NCBI GenBank assembly: GCA_018389105.1
Contig: JACATO010000648.1
Location: 558,001 to 622,000 of the forward strand
Source of the DNA: Nautilus pompilius
Taxonomy: Eukaryota > Mollusca > Cephalopoda > Nautilida > Nautilidae
Direction of reading: 5' to 3'
DNA length: 64,000 nucleotides
Positions within the stretch are counted from its first letter, which is position 1. Every line of letters begins with the position of its first letter. Both the position numbers and the translations under genes were made by a program. Below, one piece after another: positions 41,301-47,789 of this stretch. The notes under the pieces are model-generated. The model was not told the origin of the DNA, ran no database searches, and was given only the letters and a program-made list of their open reading frames with translations.

Positions 41301-42498
41301 TCCAGACAACAAATTATTGCCAACACTGTAGATGGTGCAATGTCTTCCATAACTGGATACCTACTGGCATGGGTGTTCTGAGGGATTTTTTCTGGAAGGT
41401 GGGGGGGGTGGCAAAAAAATGTCCACAGGATAAATTACAAGAAAAGCGTACACATGCTCTGCCAGTCCTTGTATTGTATATTCCTTTATTGCTACTTTTG
41501 GCCTTTGGCTGGATGCAGTCAGCATTCTTTTCCTAATTCACAATGCACTGCAGTGAGCATGGTGAATTGAGCAAAAAATAATGCCATCATTACACTATCA
41601 CCGTCGGTTTTCCAGGGGTGGTGAAGTTGTCCCCCCTTGCCCCCACTTACAGATGCCCATGCCTTCTGGAGTGCTTACTTGACAGATTGCTTACAAAAGC
41701 TAATGTGTAATGCAGAAAAGAATGGGCTCAAGTGGATGAGCTTTTGGAGTATTGGTAATTGTGCAACTGCAACAGTTTACTTCTGATGGCTGTCCCTGGA
41801 TGGATGTGGAGCAGTTCTAGAGATGCACTTCTGCCTGCCTATTTACAGATAACAGTTAAATGTGGTGCCATGTTGAAACTTTAGTCAGGGAACCCTGGTA
41901 TTGGTAATGGCCATTCAAACTTCTGAAATCCAAACTTGATAAATCTAACATTTTAATTGTTTTTTTTTTTTCATACTTTAGATGTTTGAAACCTTGAATC
42001 ATTAGAAAATTTCTGTTGATTTTTCTAAATATTTTAAATACAACTCTACAGGTGCTATCATATTTTCATTTAAAAGTTTGTTTGATTAGTAACCAAAATG
42101 CATTGTTGTTCACATTTAAGATTTCTCTTCATGAATCCACTTGTATCTTTATGAAATAAATTTTCCATTTTTATCTCCTTTATAATAATAATAATACATT
42201 TTCCTATTTTCTATTTAATATCTTAAAATTTTGGTCATTCTGGAAAAACTGGGTTATTTTTTTTTTACTGTTAAATTTCATCTAGTAATTTATTTGTTCA
42301 TAAAAATACTTGTTCTTGATATTAACCCAAACATAAATTTTAGTATTATCTGCACACATCTTAAATATGTTCAATGTTGCAGGTCCAAAAGCACAGCAGC
42401 TGGAAGGAGATGAGTGTCCCCTTCACGTGCAGCACCCACCAACAGGAGAGGAGTTTGCGCTGGGCTGCGGAGTTTGCCGGAATGCTCACACGTTTTGA
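634..42498 (+). CDS. MYCBP2: MYCBP2/PAM/Highwire/RPM-1 E3 ubiquitin ligase, 3' part, 46 exons
   Basis: Giant neuronal E3 ligase that controls synapse growth and axon degeneration by ubiquitinating targets; known substrates in other animals include DLK and NMNAT2. Joined exons: 634-837, 935-1169, 1323-1441, 2262-2349, 2664-2719, 2879-3051, 3181-3325, 3742-3933, 4070-4241, 4401-4489, 5535-5651, 5938-6166, 6427-6554, 6996-7263, 7445-7498, 10590-10934, 17220-17321, 17688-17919, 18373-18570, 18700-20257, 21576-21780, 22116-22324, 22997-23161, 24212-24352, 25086-25232, 25791-25881, 26480-26613, 27618-27683, 27860-28099, 28232-28390, 28689-28792, 29009-29159, 30103-30389, 31321-31408, 31823-31942, 32870-32977, 36083-36121, 36241-36369, 36739-36865, 37553-37662, 38123-38314, 38620-38727, 39548-39757, 39881-39988, 40316-40481, 42383-42498. 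The sum is 8,424 bases with no internal stop. All introns are GT-AG except one GC-AG. The 5' end lies outside the window. Residue numbers below count from base 634. Confidence 0.96.
2664..4489 (+). CDS. MYCBP2: MYCBP2 exons 5-10: linker and filamin-type repeat
   Basis: Exons 2664-2719, 2879-3051, 3181-3325, 3742-3933, 4070-4241 and 4401-4489 encode residues 216-491. A helical linker ([20 protein letters not shown], then [17 protein letters not shown]) precedes an immunoglobulin-like filamin repeat. Its markers are [17 protein letters not shown] at the start, and [20 protein letters not shown] with VTIDGFD near the end. In family members this repeat lies between PHR2 and the disordered middle. 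The stretch encoded by 3742-3933 (residues 341-404) is the least conserved loop inside the repeat. Confidence 0.92.
4490..5534 (+). other. MYCBP2 intron without recognised content
   Basis: A 1.05-kb intron, AT-rich. It contains only short chance ORFs. I found no terminal inverted repeats, tRNA-like boxes or transposase fragments. Confidence 0.7.
5535..7263 (+). CDS. MYCBP2: MYCBP2 exons 11-14: two tandem SH3b-like modules
   Basis: Exons 5535-5651, 5938-6166, 6427-6554 and 6996-7263 encode residues 492-738. Two similar units are visible. The first has [19 protein letters not shown] and ends in [13 protein letters not shown]. The second has [20 protein letters not shown] and ends in [13 protein letters not shown]. 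Both follow the pattern of bacterial-type SH3 (SH3b) folds: a G-x-N/R-R-x-x-P-S-L start, a hydrophobic middle and a D/H-D-G-x-W-x-x-L close. The SH3b label is my inference from that pattern; the match to MYCBP2 is firm. The unit ends with [12 protein letters not shown] and YLQHESD. Confidence 0.88.
7445..18570 (+). CDS. MYCBP2: MYCBP2 exons 15-19: Ser/Gly/Pro-rich disordered linker
   Basis: Exons 7445-7498, 10590-10934, 17220-17321, 17688-17919 and 18373-18570 encode residues 739-1049. Composition is dominated by Ser, Gly, Pro, Arg and Lys, with many SP/TP sites (for example [19 protein letters not shown] and [12 protein letters not shown]), so it is probably disordered and phosphorylated. 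A short conserved helix, [20 protein letters not shown], spans the 10934/17220 junction. The two largest introns of the window (7499-10589 and 10935-17219) fall in this weakly constrained part and carry most of the intronic transposons. Confidence 0.88.
7920..8450 (+). pseudogene. old mariner-family transposase fossil
   Basis: The + strand around 8,160-8,340 reads like a decayed mariner catalytic C-terminal part: [13 protein letters not shown], then [18 protein letters not shown], matching the family pattern (D)NARPHTA ... PYSPDLAP-(C/S)-DFHLF. The expected Asp of the first motif is lost and stop codons follow soon after the SPDL motif. No inverted repeats could be found, so the limits are approximate. 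It lies in the intron 7499-10589, in the same orientation as MYCBP2, and is clearly older than the neighbouring mariner. Confidence 0.6.
9014..10293 (-). mobile_element. mariner element with TIRs and TA target site
   Basis: A 1,280-bp Tc1/mariner-superfamily element in an intron. TIRs of about 26 bp (GAGGTCTGTC(A/G)AAAAAGTATC) lie at 9014-9040 and 10268-10293 in inverted orientation, and a TA dinucleotide flanks both ends (9012-9013 and 10294-10295). The minus strand encodes a broken transposase of the kind also seen in human GVQW3-like ORFs: [51 protein letters not shown], then [30 protein letters not shown] and [16 protein letters not shown]. The pieces fall in different frames, so it is inactive. 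Its orientation is opposite to MYCBP2. Confidence 0.92.
9020..10130 (-). pseudogene. mariner transposase pseudogene
   Basis: This is the transposase remnant of the mariner at 9014-10293, read right to left. The N-terminal helix-turn-helix part lies near 10,100-9,950, the second DNA-binding part at 9,922-9,611, the first catalytic Asp (GDE) near 9,620, the second Asp region (VFFDYRD) near 9,510, and the last Asp in SPDMAPSD near 9,290. At least two frame changes interrupt it. The acidic residues look like the DD34D class. Confidence 0.85.
11237..12385 (-). mobile_element. Tc1-like element, copy 1 (minus)
   Basis: A 1,149-bp element in the intron 10935-17219. The ends are CAGCCTTGGCCAG at 11237 and its reverse complement ending at 12385, with TA on both sides (11235-11236 and 12386-12387). 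It is a near-identical inverted copy of 33125-34223. A minus-strand 93-codon frame (11472-11753) carries [21 protein letters not shown], the last catalytic motif of Tc1-type (DD34E) transposases. The rest of the transposase is degraded or absent, so the element is non-autonomous. Confidence 0.92.
12386..13577 (+). other. intron stretch without recognised content
   Basis: AT-rich intron between the Tc1-like copy and a tRNA-like SINE piece. It includes a short GGT-rich run (about 12,502-12,520) but no recognisable gene or element. Confidence 0.6.
13578..13720 (+). repeat. tRNA-derived SINE-like piece
   Basis: A pol III A-box-like TAGCTCAATTAGCTGGA begins at 13,582 and a B-box-like GGTTCACATCC lies at 13,640-13,650, in the right order. 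The long spacing and the absence of a paired acceptor stem argue against a functional tRNA, so I call it a SINE head in an intron. Its 3' limit is a guess. Confidence 0.5.
13858..13875 (+). repeat. (TG)n microsatellite
   Basis: A short uninterrupted GT run in an intron. Confidence 0.85.
14829..14954 (+). CDS. candidate 126-bp cassette exon of MYCBP2
   Basis: Inside the 6.3-kb intron 10935-17219, a TTTTCAG acceptor at 14822-14828 and a strong donor GTAG|GTAAGG at 14955 bracket 126 bases. The intron phase matches the flanking exons (one base carried over on the left, one on the right), and the segment has no stop in the required frame. It would insert 42 residues between VKALG and ESRANG, including [15 protein letters not shown] and [12 protein letters not shown] do not recognise the peptide from vertebrate MYCBP2. 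It could be a lineage-specific alternative exon or chance; the polypyrimidine tract is short. Confidence 0.35.
15380..15551 (-). repeat. tRNA-derived SINE-like piece
   Basis: Read on the minus strand, ATGGCCAAGTGTG (A-box-like, near 15,545) is followed by GAGTCCAATCCC (B-box-like, near 15,492). The tail toward lower coordinates contains TTCTAGTAGAGA and then CTGAAG, also found in the SINE-like piece at 29,690-29,955. This suggests one family with a shared tail. Confidence 0.45.
15552..17219 (+). other. intron stretch without recognised content
   Basis: The remainder of the 6.3-kb intron. It has a G-run near 15,701-15,715 and a short GT run near 16,080. Nothing else was recognised before the acceptor TTTTTATAG at 17,211-17,219. 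Confidence 0.6.
18700..20257 (+). CDS. MYCBP2: MYCBP2 exon 20: large exon with Lys-rich tract and Cys/His zinc cluster
   Basis: One 1,558-bp exon encodes residues 1049-1568 and is by far the largest here. It contains a helical motif with [24 protein letters not shown] split over residues near 1110-1135, an acidic/basic linker, and a Lys/Glu-run at about 19,380-19,455 that resembles a nuclear-localisation-type basic tract. A conserved Cys/His cluster follows at about 19,540-19,740: [33 protein letters not shown] and CDRCRDKYL. Spacing of C-x2-C and H-x4-H suggests zinc binding. The end is Ser-rich. The true start is the AAATTTAG acceptor at 18,692-18,699; reading upstream from there is intron. 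Confidence 0.94.
20258..21575 (+). other. MYCBP2 intron, only a (GT)n microsatellite
   Basis: A 1.3-kb intron. A perfect GT run occupies about 21,383-21,408. By hand count I find only seven CpG dinucleotides in 20,281-21,540, typical of the CpG-poor left part of the window. Confidence 0.75.
21576..25881 (+). CDS. MYCBP2: MYCBP2 exons 21-26: conserved helical region
   Basis: Exons 21576-21780, 22116-22324, 22997-23161, 24212-24352, 25086-25232 and 25791-25881 encode residues 1569-1887. Strong family strings are [53 protein letters not shown] and [20 protein letters not shown]. The exon at 22997-23161 ends in an acidic run and then six glutamines, mostly CAG codons (about 23,113-23,130), an arrangement I do not recall from vertebrates. 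The intron between 25232 and 25791 carries a hAT MITE. Confidence 0.93.
22325..24211 (+). other. MYCBP2 introns around exon 22997-23161, no recognised elements
   Basis: Two introns (22325-22996 and 23162-24211) with CT runs (for example 23,277-23,293) and otherwise unremarkable AT-rich sequence. Confidence 0.65.
25311..25732. mobile_element. hAT-type MITE with perfect 8-bp target duplication
   Basis: A 422-bp non-autonomous DNA element. The left end CAGGGGCGTAGCTA at 25311 and the right end TAGCTATGCCCCTG ending at 25732 are inverted repeats, and a GGGCGGC block follows or precedes each end. The 8-bp target duplication AATATCCC lies at 25303-25310 and 25733-25740. An 8-bp duplication with CAGGGGC-type ends fits the hAT superfamily. 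The interior is AT-rich with no transposase. It sits in the intron 25233-25790, ending only 58 bases before the next exon. Confidence 0.9.
26480..28099 (+). CDS. MYCBP2: MYCBP2 exons 27-29: DOC (APC10-like) domain
   Basis: Exons 26480-26613, 27618-27683 and 27860-28099 encode residues 1888-2034. The order of motifs is that of the DOC beta-jellyroll first known from the anaphase-promoting complex subunit APC10: [15 protein letters not shown], then [19 protein letters not shown], then HIGWVSCYF and [20 protein letters not shown]. In ligases this fold helps recruit substrates. All three introns are in frame-preserving positions. Confidence 0.93.
26614..27617 (+). other. MYCBP2 intron without recognised content
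   Basis: A 1.0-kb intron. It has a C-run and CT run near 26,894-26,931 and T-runs; no element was recognised. Confidence 0.65.
28232..32977 (+). CDS. MYCBP2: MYCBP2 exons 30-36: alpha-helical region after DOC
   Basis: Exons 28232-28390, 28689-28792, 29009-29159, 30103-30389, 31321-31408, 31823-31942 and 32870-32977 encode residues 2035-2373. The sequence is rich in amphipathic helices: [79 protein letters not shown] and [19 protein letters not shown]. They resemble the human protein closely in my memory. It probably forms a helical-repeat scaffold that positions the DOC domain against the catalytic end; that role is inference. Confidence 0.92.
29690..29955 (-). repeat. tRNA-derived SINE-like piece
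   Basis: On the minus strand, AGTGGCCCAATGGTTAGA (A-box-like, about 29,934-29,951) is followed by GGTTGTGGTTCCTGG (B-box-like, about 29,907-29,921). The body runs toward lower coordinates and contains TTCTAGTAGAGA near 29,780-29,792, shared with the piece at 15,380-15,551. It sits in the intron 29160-30102 and is degraded. Confidence 0.5.
30390..32869 (+). other. MYCBP2 introns without recognised content
   Basis: This covers the introns 30390-31320, 31409-31822 and 31943-32869, with exons 31321-31408 and 31823-31942 between them. T-runs (30,857-30,871 and 31,769-31,782) are the only low-complexity features. Confidence 0.6.
33125..34223 (+). mobile_element. Tc1-like element, copy 2 (plus)
   Basis: A 1,099-bp copy in the intron 32978-36082. 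It starts CAGCCTTGGCCAG at 33125 after TA and ends at 34223 before TA with a diverged terminal repeat. The internal sequence is nearly the same as the reverse complement of 11237-12385. Relative to copy 1 it lacks two bases (AG) in the run before the CWFKSNK codons near 33,877-33,890, which shifts the frame. The remaining readable part is 33842-34036 and contains [12 protein letters not shown]. It is inactive. Confidence 0.92.
34224..36082 (+). other. MYCBP2 intron remainder; possible degraded SINE near 35.25 kb
   Basis: This follows Tc1-like copy 2. At 35,246-35,296 GGTTGTACATTGGGA and then GGTTCAATCC resemble pol III A and B boxes, but no tail or target duplication was found. The rest is AT-rich intron. 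Confidence 0.4.
36083..37662 (+). CDS. MYCBP2: MYCBP2 exons 37-40: B-box-like and following zinc clusters
   Basis: Exons 36083-36121, 36241-36369, 36739-36865 and 37553-37662 encode residues 2374-2508. A 13-codon exon (36083-36121), phase 0 at both ends and thus skippable, precedes a Cys/His cluster: CDNHDDGE, then [20 protein letters not shown], consistent with a B-box-like zinc fold. The next parts are [39 protein letters not shown] and [11 protein letters not shown] with VCSDVDCQ. The donor after 36865 is GC rather than GT (AAG|GCAAGC); the join at 37553 restores the reading frame and the family sequence. Confidence 0.92.
36866..36867 (+). other. non-canonical GC splice donor
   Basis: The intron 36866-37552 begins GCAAGC after AGAAG and ends in CTGCAG. 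No GT nearby keeps the family reading frame (FRE-GKVGAPP). GC-AG introns are a known minor class with an otherwise strong donor match, as here. Confidence 0.85.
36866..37552 (+). other. GC-AG intron of MYCBP2
   Basis: A 687-bp intron with a GC donor. No repeats or ORFs of note. Confidence 0.8.
38123..39757 (+). CDS. MYCBP2: MYCBP2 exons 41-43: RING finger
   Basis: Exons 38123-38314, 38620-38727 and 39548-39757 encode residues 2509-2678. A Cys-rich lead-in ([19 protein letters not shown]) is followed by the RING: CMIC near 38,269-38,280, then CGHVFHLHC in the next exon and CPIC at its end. The cross-brace pattern C-x2-C ... C-x-H-x2-H-x2-C ... C-x2-C is complete. The intervening loop [18 protein letters not shown] is typical of this family. 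The third exon begins the helical linker ([20 protein letters not shown]) to the relay domain. The RING receives ubiquitin-loaded E2. Confidence 0.96.
38728..39547 (+). other. MYCBP2 intron with dispersed AAGGGAGGTAA words
   Basis: An 820-bp intron. It contains AAAGGGAGGTAA twice (near 38,899 and 39,189), A-runs near 39,255-39,280 and a CT run at 39,474-39,489. Confidence 0.7.
39881..42498 (+). CDS. MYCBP2: MYCBP2 exons 44-46: tandem-cysteine RING-Cys-relay domain and stop
   Basis: Exons 39881-39988, 40316-40481 and 42383-42498 encode residues 2679-2807. In human MYCBP2 (4,640-residue numbering) ubiquitin passes from E2 to C4520, then to C4572, and then to Thr/Ser substrates. Matching residues here are the first relay Cys at 39905-39907 (in EARCDE), Glu at 39947-39949, the second relay Cys at 40388-40390 (in FFCFG), Phe at 40391-40393 and 40406-40408, and His at 40421-40423. 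The 52-residue spacing between cysteines and the 68 residues from the second Cys to the end equal the human values I recall. The protein ends [10 protein letters not shown], then TGA at 42496-42498. Confidence 0.96.
40482..42382 (+). other. last intron of MYCBP2
   Basis: A 1.9-kb intron before the terminal exon. It carries a possible MITE at 41,366-41,663 and is otherwise AT-rich without recognisable content. The acceptor is ATGTTGCAG at 42,374-42,382. Confidence 0.75.
41366..41663. mobile_element. possible MITE with short terminal inverted repeats
   Basis: GGCATGGGTGTTCTG at 41,366 is mirrored by the reverse complement GGCATGGGCATCTG ending at 41,663. G-rich runs (GGTGGGGGGGGTGGC, and on the other strand GGGGGCAAGGGGGG) lie just inside each end. 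This is the look of a small DNA-transposon derivative of about 298 bp. I could not identify a target duplication, so the family is unknown. Confidence 0.4.
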
Positions 42499-42961
42499 GA
42501 TACCAGAGTCTTTCATGAAATCGATCACCCACAAAACTACATCAGCAGGAATAGACAGGGATTGCTGTGAAGAATTATTTAAAGTTTGTTTGTTTGTTTG
42601 TTTTTTTTTTAATATTAATATGGTCTTTCTTCCATTGTTGGAAATACCATCCGTATTTGAACAGTTAGGAGCCTGTGTTGGTTGGGATAGATGGTTGCTG
42701 TTTCACCTCTTAAAACGTCATTTTTTATGAGAACGGTGTATGTGCGCGTATCTGTGTGCGTGTAGTCGAGACACACAGCCACTAATGTTGTTGGATAGCC
42801 TGTACATCTGTGACATTGAATAATCTTTGAAATTCTTTATCTACCAAATATACGTGTTGTAAAAAGTTGTTTGTCATTGTAAGTGTCAGAACACTGAGAA
42901 TTTTACTGCATGATTTGAAAGAATGACTGACTGGATCAAAAGTGTCATGATTTATTACATG

Positions 42962-42967
42962 AATAAA
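42962..42967 (+). promoter_or_regulatory. proximal poly(A) signal AATAAA
   Basis: AATAAA lies 464 bases after the stop codon, with a TGTTGT-type downstream element about 30 bases on. It is a candidate early cleavage site. Confidence 0.5.
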
Positions 42968-43487
42968 CCTAGTGTCTGGAACTGATGTCCTATTGTTGTA
43001 AATCCAATGTAAGGGAGATAATTGAAACAGTTTGAAAATCTTTTTCCTTTCTTAAAGACTAATTACCTGCAAGTTTCTTTTCTTTTTTGAATTTTTGTTT
43101 TTGGGGTTGGGAGAAATCTCTGCATGAATCACACATTTGGGTGGTTGATATTATATAATTTAATGTAAAAGATACTTTGATGGTTTTGTGTTATTGTGTC
43201 TAGAATGAAAACAAATGAAGTTTACCCTTCAGAAAGTCCTAATTAGGGATTCGCTAATGTTTAACTGCAGTTTTGATGATTGTGATTTGTTTTAGAGATG
43301 TGTGCCCTGCATGGTAAAAAAAAAAAAAAAAAAACTATAAGACTCTACTGGGATTTGTTCTATAATGCATTAAACCATTGAACTGCTTTCTTATTCTACA
43401 CTTTTACTAAATATCCTGAATGGTATGCAAGTAATTTAAAGTATTTCCTGAAAGATTACACTTAATGTACAGGTGTAAAACTACTTC

Positions 43488-43493
43488 AATAAA
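43488..43493 (+). promoter_or_regulatory. distal poly(A) signal AATAAA
   Basis: AATAAA lies about 990 bases after the stop codon. It is followed within 20-50 bases by TCTCTTTCTGC and CTTGTACTG, a T/GT-rich downstream region. It is the most likely end of the MYCBP2 transcript. Confidence 0.55.
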
Positions 43494-43510
43494 TGTATAT
43501 CCATAGTTCT

Positions 43511-45090
43511 ATAGTCTCTTTCTGCTTCCACTTGTACTGCGCAAAAGAATTAATTATACAACCATGTGTGGAGGTTTCAAATTTTAAACTGTAGAGAACT
43601 TCTAATAATCAAGAGACCCAACCTAGACTTGTTTTTGCATACTTCTTGAAATACTAAATTTGTATTTTCTTGATACTGTGCCTTTAATAGCCCAAGCATA
43701 GCTAAGCTGGTCTTGTGTTGATGTTATATTTAGCTATTTCTTCAGTAATAATACAAAACTAAATCATAATAAATCACAATCTGTGAGAGAGATATCTCAC
43801 TTTCATCATGTCAAACACTGAAATGGTCCAACTTTTCCTCTGGAAACTAGTTCAGATTCTAAGCTATGCGATATTATCTTTTTTTTTTTTTCTTTTTTTA
43901 GAACAGATGGTGATGACATTTACTCTGATATATATCAAGACTATATTAATTTGTCACAGATTATTTGAATTGGAAAGCAGAAATATCTTTCAATTATTTT
44001 TTTTTTTTTTTTCTAAGAGAAAGAGATGGTGATATAAAATGGAGGGATAATCTGGCAAACCTATTTCCGATCTCCCAACATGGGAATGCCATTGAAAGAT
44101 TTATTGTCCAAGTGTTGAGAGGAAGTTTACACATCCATCTTCCGAATTTATCAAATGCAATCAATCAACCAGATAACTAATTAAGATAACCTAGATCTGT
44201 ATTAGTACGTATTACTAACAGCAGAATACATCTTTAAACAAACAAAAAAGGTAGTTGCAATAAAACAGTAGAGTAACTGCCTCAAATGTTTTGCTAAATA
44301 TTTTTTTTAAAAAGACCAGTGTGATTTTAGGGTAAAATGGCAATTCTTAGGGAGCCCCCCCCCATATTTGACTGATGAGGGTTGAGATGTAGAATGTCTT
44401 GAATGGGGAGTGGAGGTACCATTGTTCTTTTGCATGTGATGAGTTTTTTTAGTGTTTCAGTTGTACCTGTGCAGCCAAACAAGTCTGGCTGTCATTATCT
44501 GACTATAACCCAGTAGAGAAGGCTGTGACATGGAAGTCAGAACCAGGCTTTAAAACAAGGAAAAATTTTTAATTCTGTTCAGATTAAGTCTGACAAAGCA
44601 AGAATTAATTCCATTTTTTATTTTTACCTTCCTGCTAATTATCTAATAATTAATTGTTCAAAGCAAAATTACTATCCCTACTGCAGGAACGGATTTAAAT
44701 GTTGTTATTATTCTTATTAAGAACATCTTTTGAAAAGCTAGCCTAATTTACAAATTTTCTATTAATGACAATGCAGACATTTTATTTGCTAAATCAGTCA
44801 TTCACATGTTAAAGAAAGAAAAAAACAAAGACTGGTGGCACTGGAATGTTAAGGAGTCCAACGCAAATGTTTCAGATGTATATCATGCTTTCTTTCTTAG
44901 TAATTTCATCTTGAACTAGTATAAAAACAGCTTGTGTACATCTGGTTTGTCCTGATTGCATCAAAGCAGCATGTTATCTGGTGTGTGGGTATGCATGTGA
45001 CCATCAGTCATCTACACTAACTGGCAAATAATTGTGAAAAAGAATTTTGATAAGAATAGTTGGTTATTAAACTTTTTTTTGTCAAAAATT
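43511..45090. other. intergenic stretch without recognised content
   Basis: AT-rich sequence after the MYCBP2 3' end. T-runs and a C-run (about 44,356-44,364) are the only low-complexity features; ORFs here are short and poly-Phe-rich from T-runs. Confidence 0.6.
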
Positions 45091-45506
45091 TCAGATCCCC
45101 CCCTTTCCATCCGTATGAAAACGTTAATGACATTACACAATATTTTTAATTTTCTTTTTCCTTTTTTAACTGGCACCAGCCTGATAGATTATCATTACAA
45201 ACACTAGCTCTTCCATTATGAGATGACGCACTCTCCATCTTTTAACGAGCACGGTAAAATAGCAGCATTTTTAGGTTCATGGTCACTGCCACTCTCGGGG
45301 TGCTCGGTTTAGGAAACTTTGAGAGCTGGTAAAAAGCTTGAGAACGTATCCCCATAGTCTTTTGTTTTGGTTTCAGCCAATCAGAACAAAGTGCACCACT
45401 CAACAAAAAAAACACCATCAGTTCGAACCTAACACCTGGCATCTATGTATGGATTTTCTCACCATTTCCATTTTTTATTGAAAACGTTCATTATTTAGCT
45501 GACCCT

Positions 45507-46336
45507 ATGCCAGCCAAGCGACCATCAAGTGATAGTGATGCTTGTGCACCTAAAAAGAAGTGTCAGTCTATCTCAGTGGATGTCAAAATGTAGGGCATGC
45601 AATGAGTTGAGGCAACTCTCACAAGGAGCAGCGTAATGGAGAATTAAAGTTTTTTGGAAATCTTATAGCATAATGAAAATTGATAACATCAGATATGCCC
45701 AGCAAGAGGTGACAAGCAAGTGCATGAATGGGGTGTGGCATAAGCTGTGGTCAGATGTCTGACTTTGCTGGCTTTGAGACCGAGATCCCAGCAATTAAAG
45801 ATGATATCGTTAAACTAGCAAAGGAAATAGTATTTGATGAAGTAGACCACGATGATGTGCAAGAGCTTCTCAACTCTCGTGAGGAGTTACTTACCAACAA
45901 AGATTTGCAAGAACTAACACAACAGGAACAGCCGATGAAAGATGAACAAGACCCAGTTGCTGATGAGACACCAGAAAAAGTGTTAACTACGAAATTTTTG
46001 CCCGAAAATATTGCAAAGATTATGGATGCAATGGAGGCCTTCTCAAATAATGACCCAGACTGGGAGTGCTACGATGCTGTCAAGAAAGTAGTGTTGAAAT
46101 AAATCTGCTATCGTGAGATTTTAAAGAGGAGGAAGAAAGCAAGACAGACAGCACTTGATGCATTCATCAAAAAGAAGTCCTCTGTTCAGCAACAACAAGA
46201 ACTGGAGCCAGACACATCAAAACGGATCCTGGCAGCTCACCCCAATTATCAACAATCATCCACCATTGCCAAGTTGGAGCAAAGGTTGGCAACGATGGTA
46301 AACACGGTGATGCAAGCTTTGGCAAGTCACTGGTGA
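45507..46336 (+). pseudogene. internally deleted Tigger/pogo-like transposase relic
   Basis: An N-terminal start, MPAKRPSSDSDACAPKKK (45,507-45,593, then a stop), resembles the beginning of Tigger/Jerky-type transposases. The C-terminal tail lies only about 100 bases on: CMNGVWHKLWSDV, IPAIKDDIVKLAKEI, DDVQELLNSREELLTNKDLQ, TKFLPENIAKIMDAMEAF, then after a stop RKKARQTALDAFIKKKS. This order matches the end of pogo/Tigger transposases. The CENP-B-like DNA-binding and DDE catalytic parts are missing. Two C-rich or G-rich blocks (about 45,096-45,104 and 46,552-46,558) may be remains of inverted ends, unproven. Confidence 0.75.
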
Positions 46337-47789
46337 GTGCAATTGTTTGTTTGTTTTTTTCTGTTTTATTGAAGATGTATCTACAATAATGTTATGTTTA
46401 TTGGACTTGTACCTCTTGTACAGTATGCAAAATAGAGAATAACGAAGGACTGGAACCTATTCCCATTCGCCTCATGTTGAAACTAACTCTGACACCAAAG
46501 TTTCTGAGAATGAAGTGGATTTCATGAACATATCCACTTCATTGCCAGAGAGGGGGGGATGATTAGCAGTAAATGAGTTGTGCTTTTATTTCACTTGTCT
46601 TTCTTTCTCTGGGAAATGTGAATGATCAGCAAATCCTTGATGCTGATTTCCATGGCTGAAAAATGATGCATCCTGCTGAAACTTGGGTTGTTGTTGTTGT
46701 TGTTGTTGTTTTTTAAGGAAGGAATAAATAGATAAACTTGACAGTCATATTTGGAAGCCATTAAGAAAAAGACTTTGAATTGAAATGTAATGTGAAAATA
46801 ACTCAGCACCCAGAAGTCTGATTCCTAACACTCTTTTATCTGTACTAGTAAAAAGGATGGATGAGCAAGTGTAGGCAGAAAAAATGTTGGCGCTGAACAA
46901 AAAGGGGGGGAGGGGTTGGACAGCACCCAGCTCACCAGCAGCTACTTTGTGGAGTGGTGTGAGAGCATACACCTGAAGATTTGCTGGCATGATCACATCT
47001 GGACACGCCTAGCATTTATTTTCACCTGCCAGAAAAGTTCAGATTTTTAAAAAAATGGCTTTCAATATAAATTTTAATTTATATTTTTTAAAAATATTCT
47101 TAAAATGAATTTGATGAGGTGAACCTACCCATTGCTAATACATGTATTATATTATCAATAATTATTATTTCTCAAAAATCAGAATTATAAAATAAAACGA
47201 TTTTGCTTTATTTTTTTTAACCCTAACATCAACATTGTGATGTTTTAATTTCCTAAACTTTAAATATTATCAGTAATGATAATTTCCCATAGAATGGCAA
47301 ATGACTTTCCCTAAGAACCAGTGACTTAACAAATTCCATGTTAGGAAATCATCAGTGCTAACGAAATTTTAAGACCTGATGGCTAAAGATCGCCAACAAT
47401 TGAAGTAAACAGGGGAGGATACATGTAGTGAGGAAACTAAAAGTACAGCCAGTTTAATTTTAGCATTGTTTTTGTATGATATCTGGGCCTTGAGTTTGTA
47501 GTAAATTTCCTTTTAACTGAAAAAGAGTAAGTAGAAAAAAGATTTTTTAAAGATTCGTGGATACAAAAAATAAAACTAGTGAGTCATATTGATATTGGTA
47601 TGACAAACTGATTCAACCTGATCCCGTACTGACAAAGGCAGCAGTGATAGCTTCTTACCAGAACAGTATTTTAGGGGTCACAGAGTATATTGTCCAAGAT
47701 ACAACCTTGGTCCTGTGTATAGTGTATTGTATAAATACTTAAAATCATAATAAATGGAAAAGATACTAATGTTTCATCTGTCTTTTGGA
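46337..47789. other. intergenic stretch with (GTT)n microsatellite
   Basis: It holds a GTT run at about 46,687-46,711, a G-run near 46,901-46,915 and AT-rich sequence. A perfect 9-bp inverted repeat GAAGTGGAT/ATCCACTTC lies at about 46,512-46,540. No gene seen. Confidence 0.6.

Larger units (their letters stand above)
42499..43510 (+). other. MYCBP2 3' UTR (extent inferred)
   Basis: This non-coding stretch follows the stop codon. It includes an A-run at about 43,317-43,334 and two AATAAA hexamers. The distal one, followed by T- and GT-rich sequence, is the likelier main end, giving a UTR of about 1 kb. The exact cleavage site cannot be seen. Confidence 0.6.

Noticed and set aside
45242..45442. 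66-codon minus-strand ORF next to the Tigger-like relic
   Set aside because: No motif; it probably lies in the non-coding left part of the transposon.
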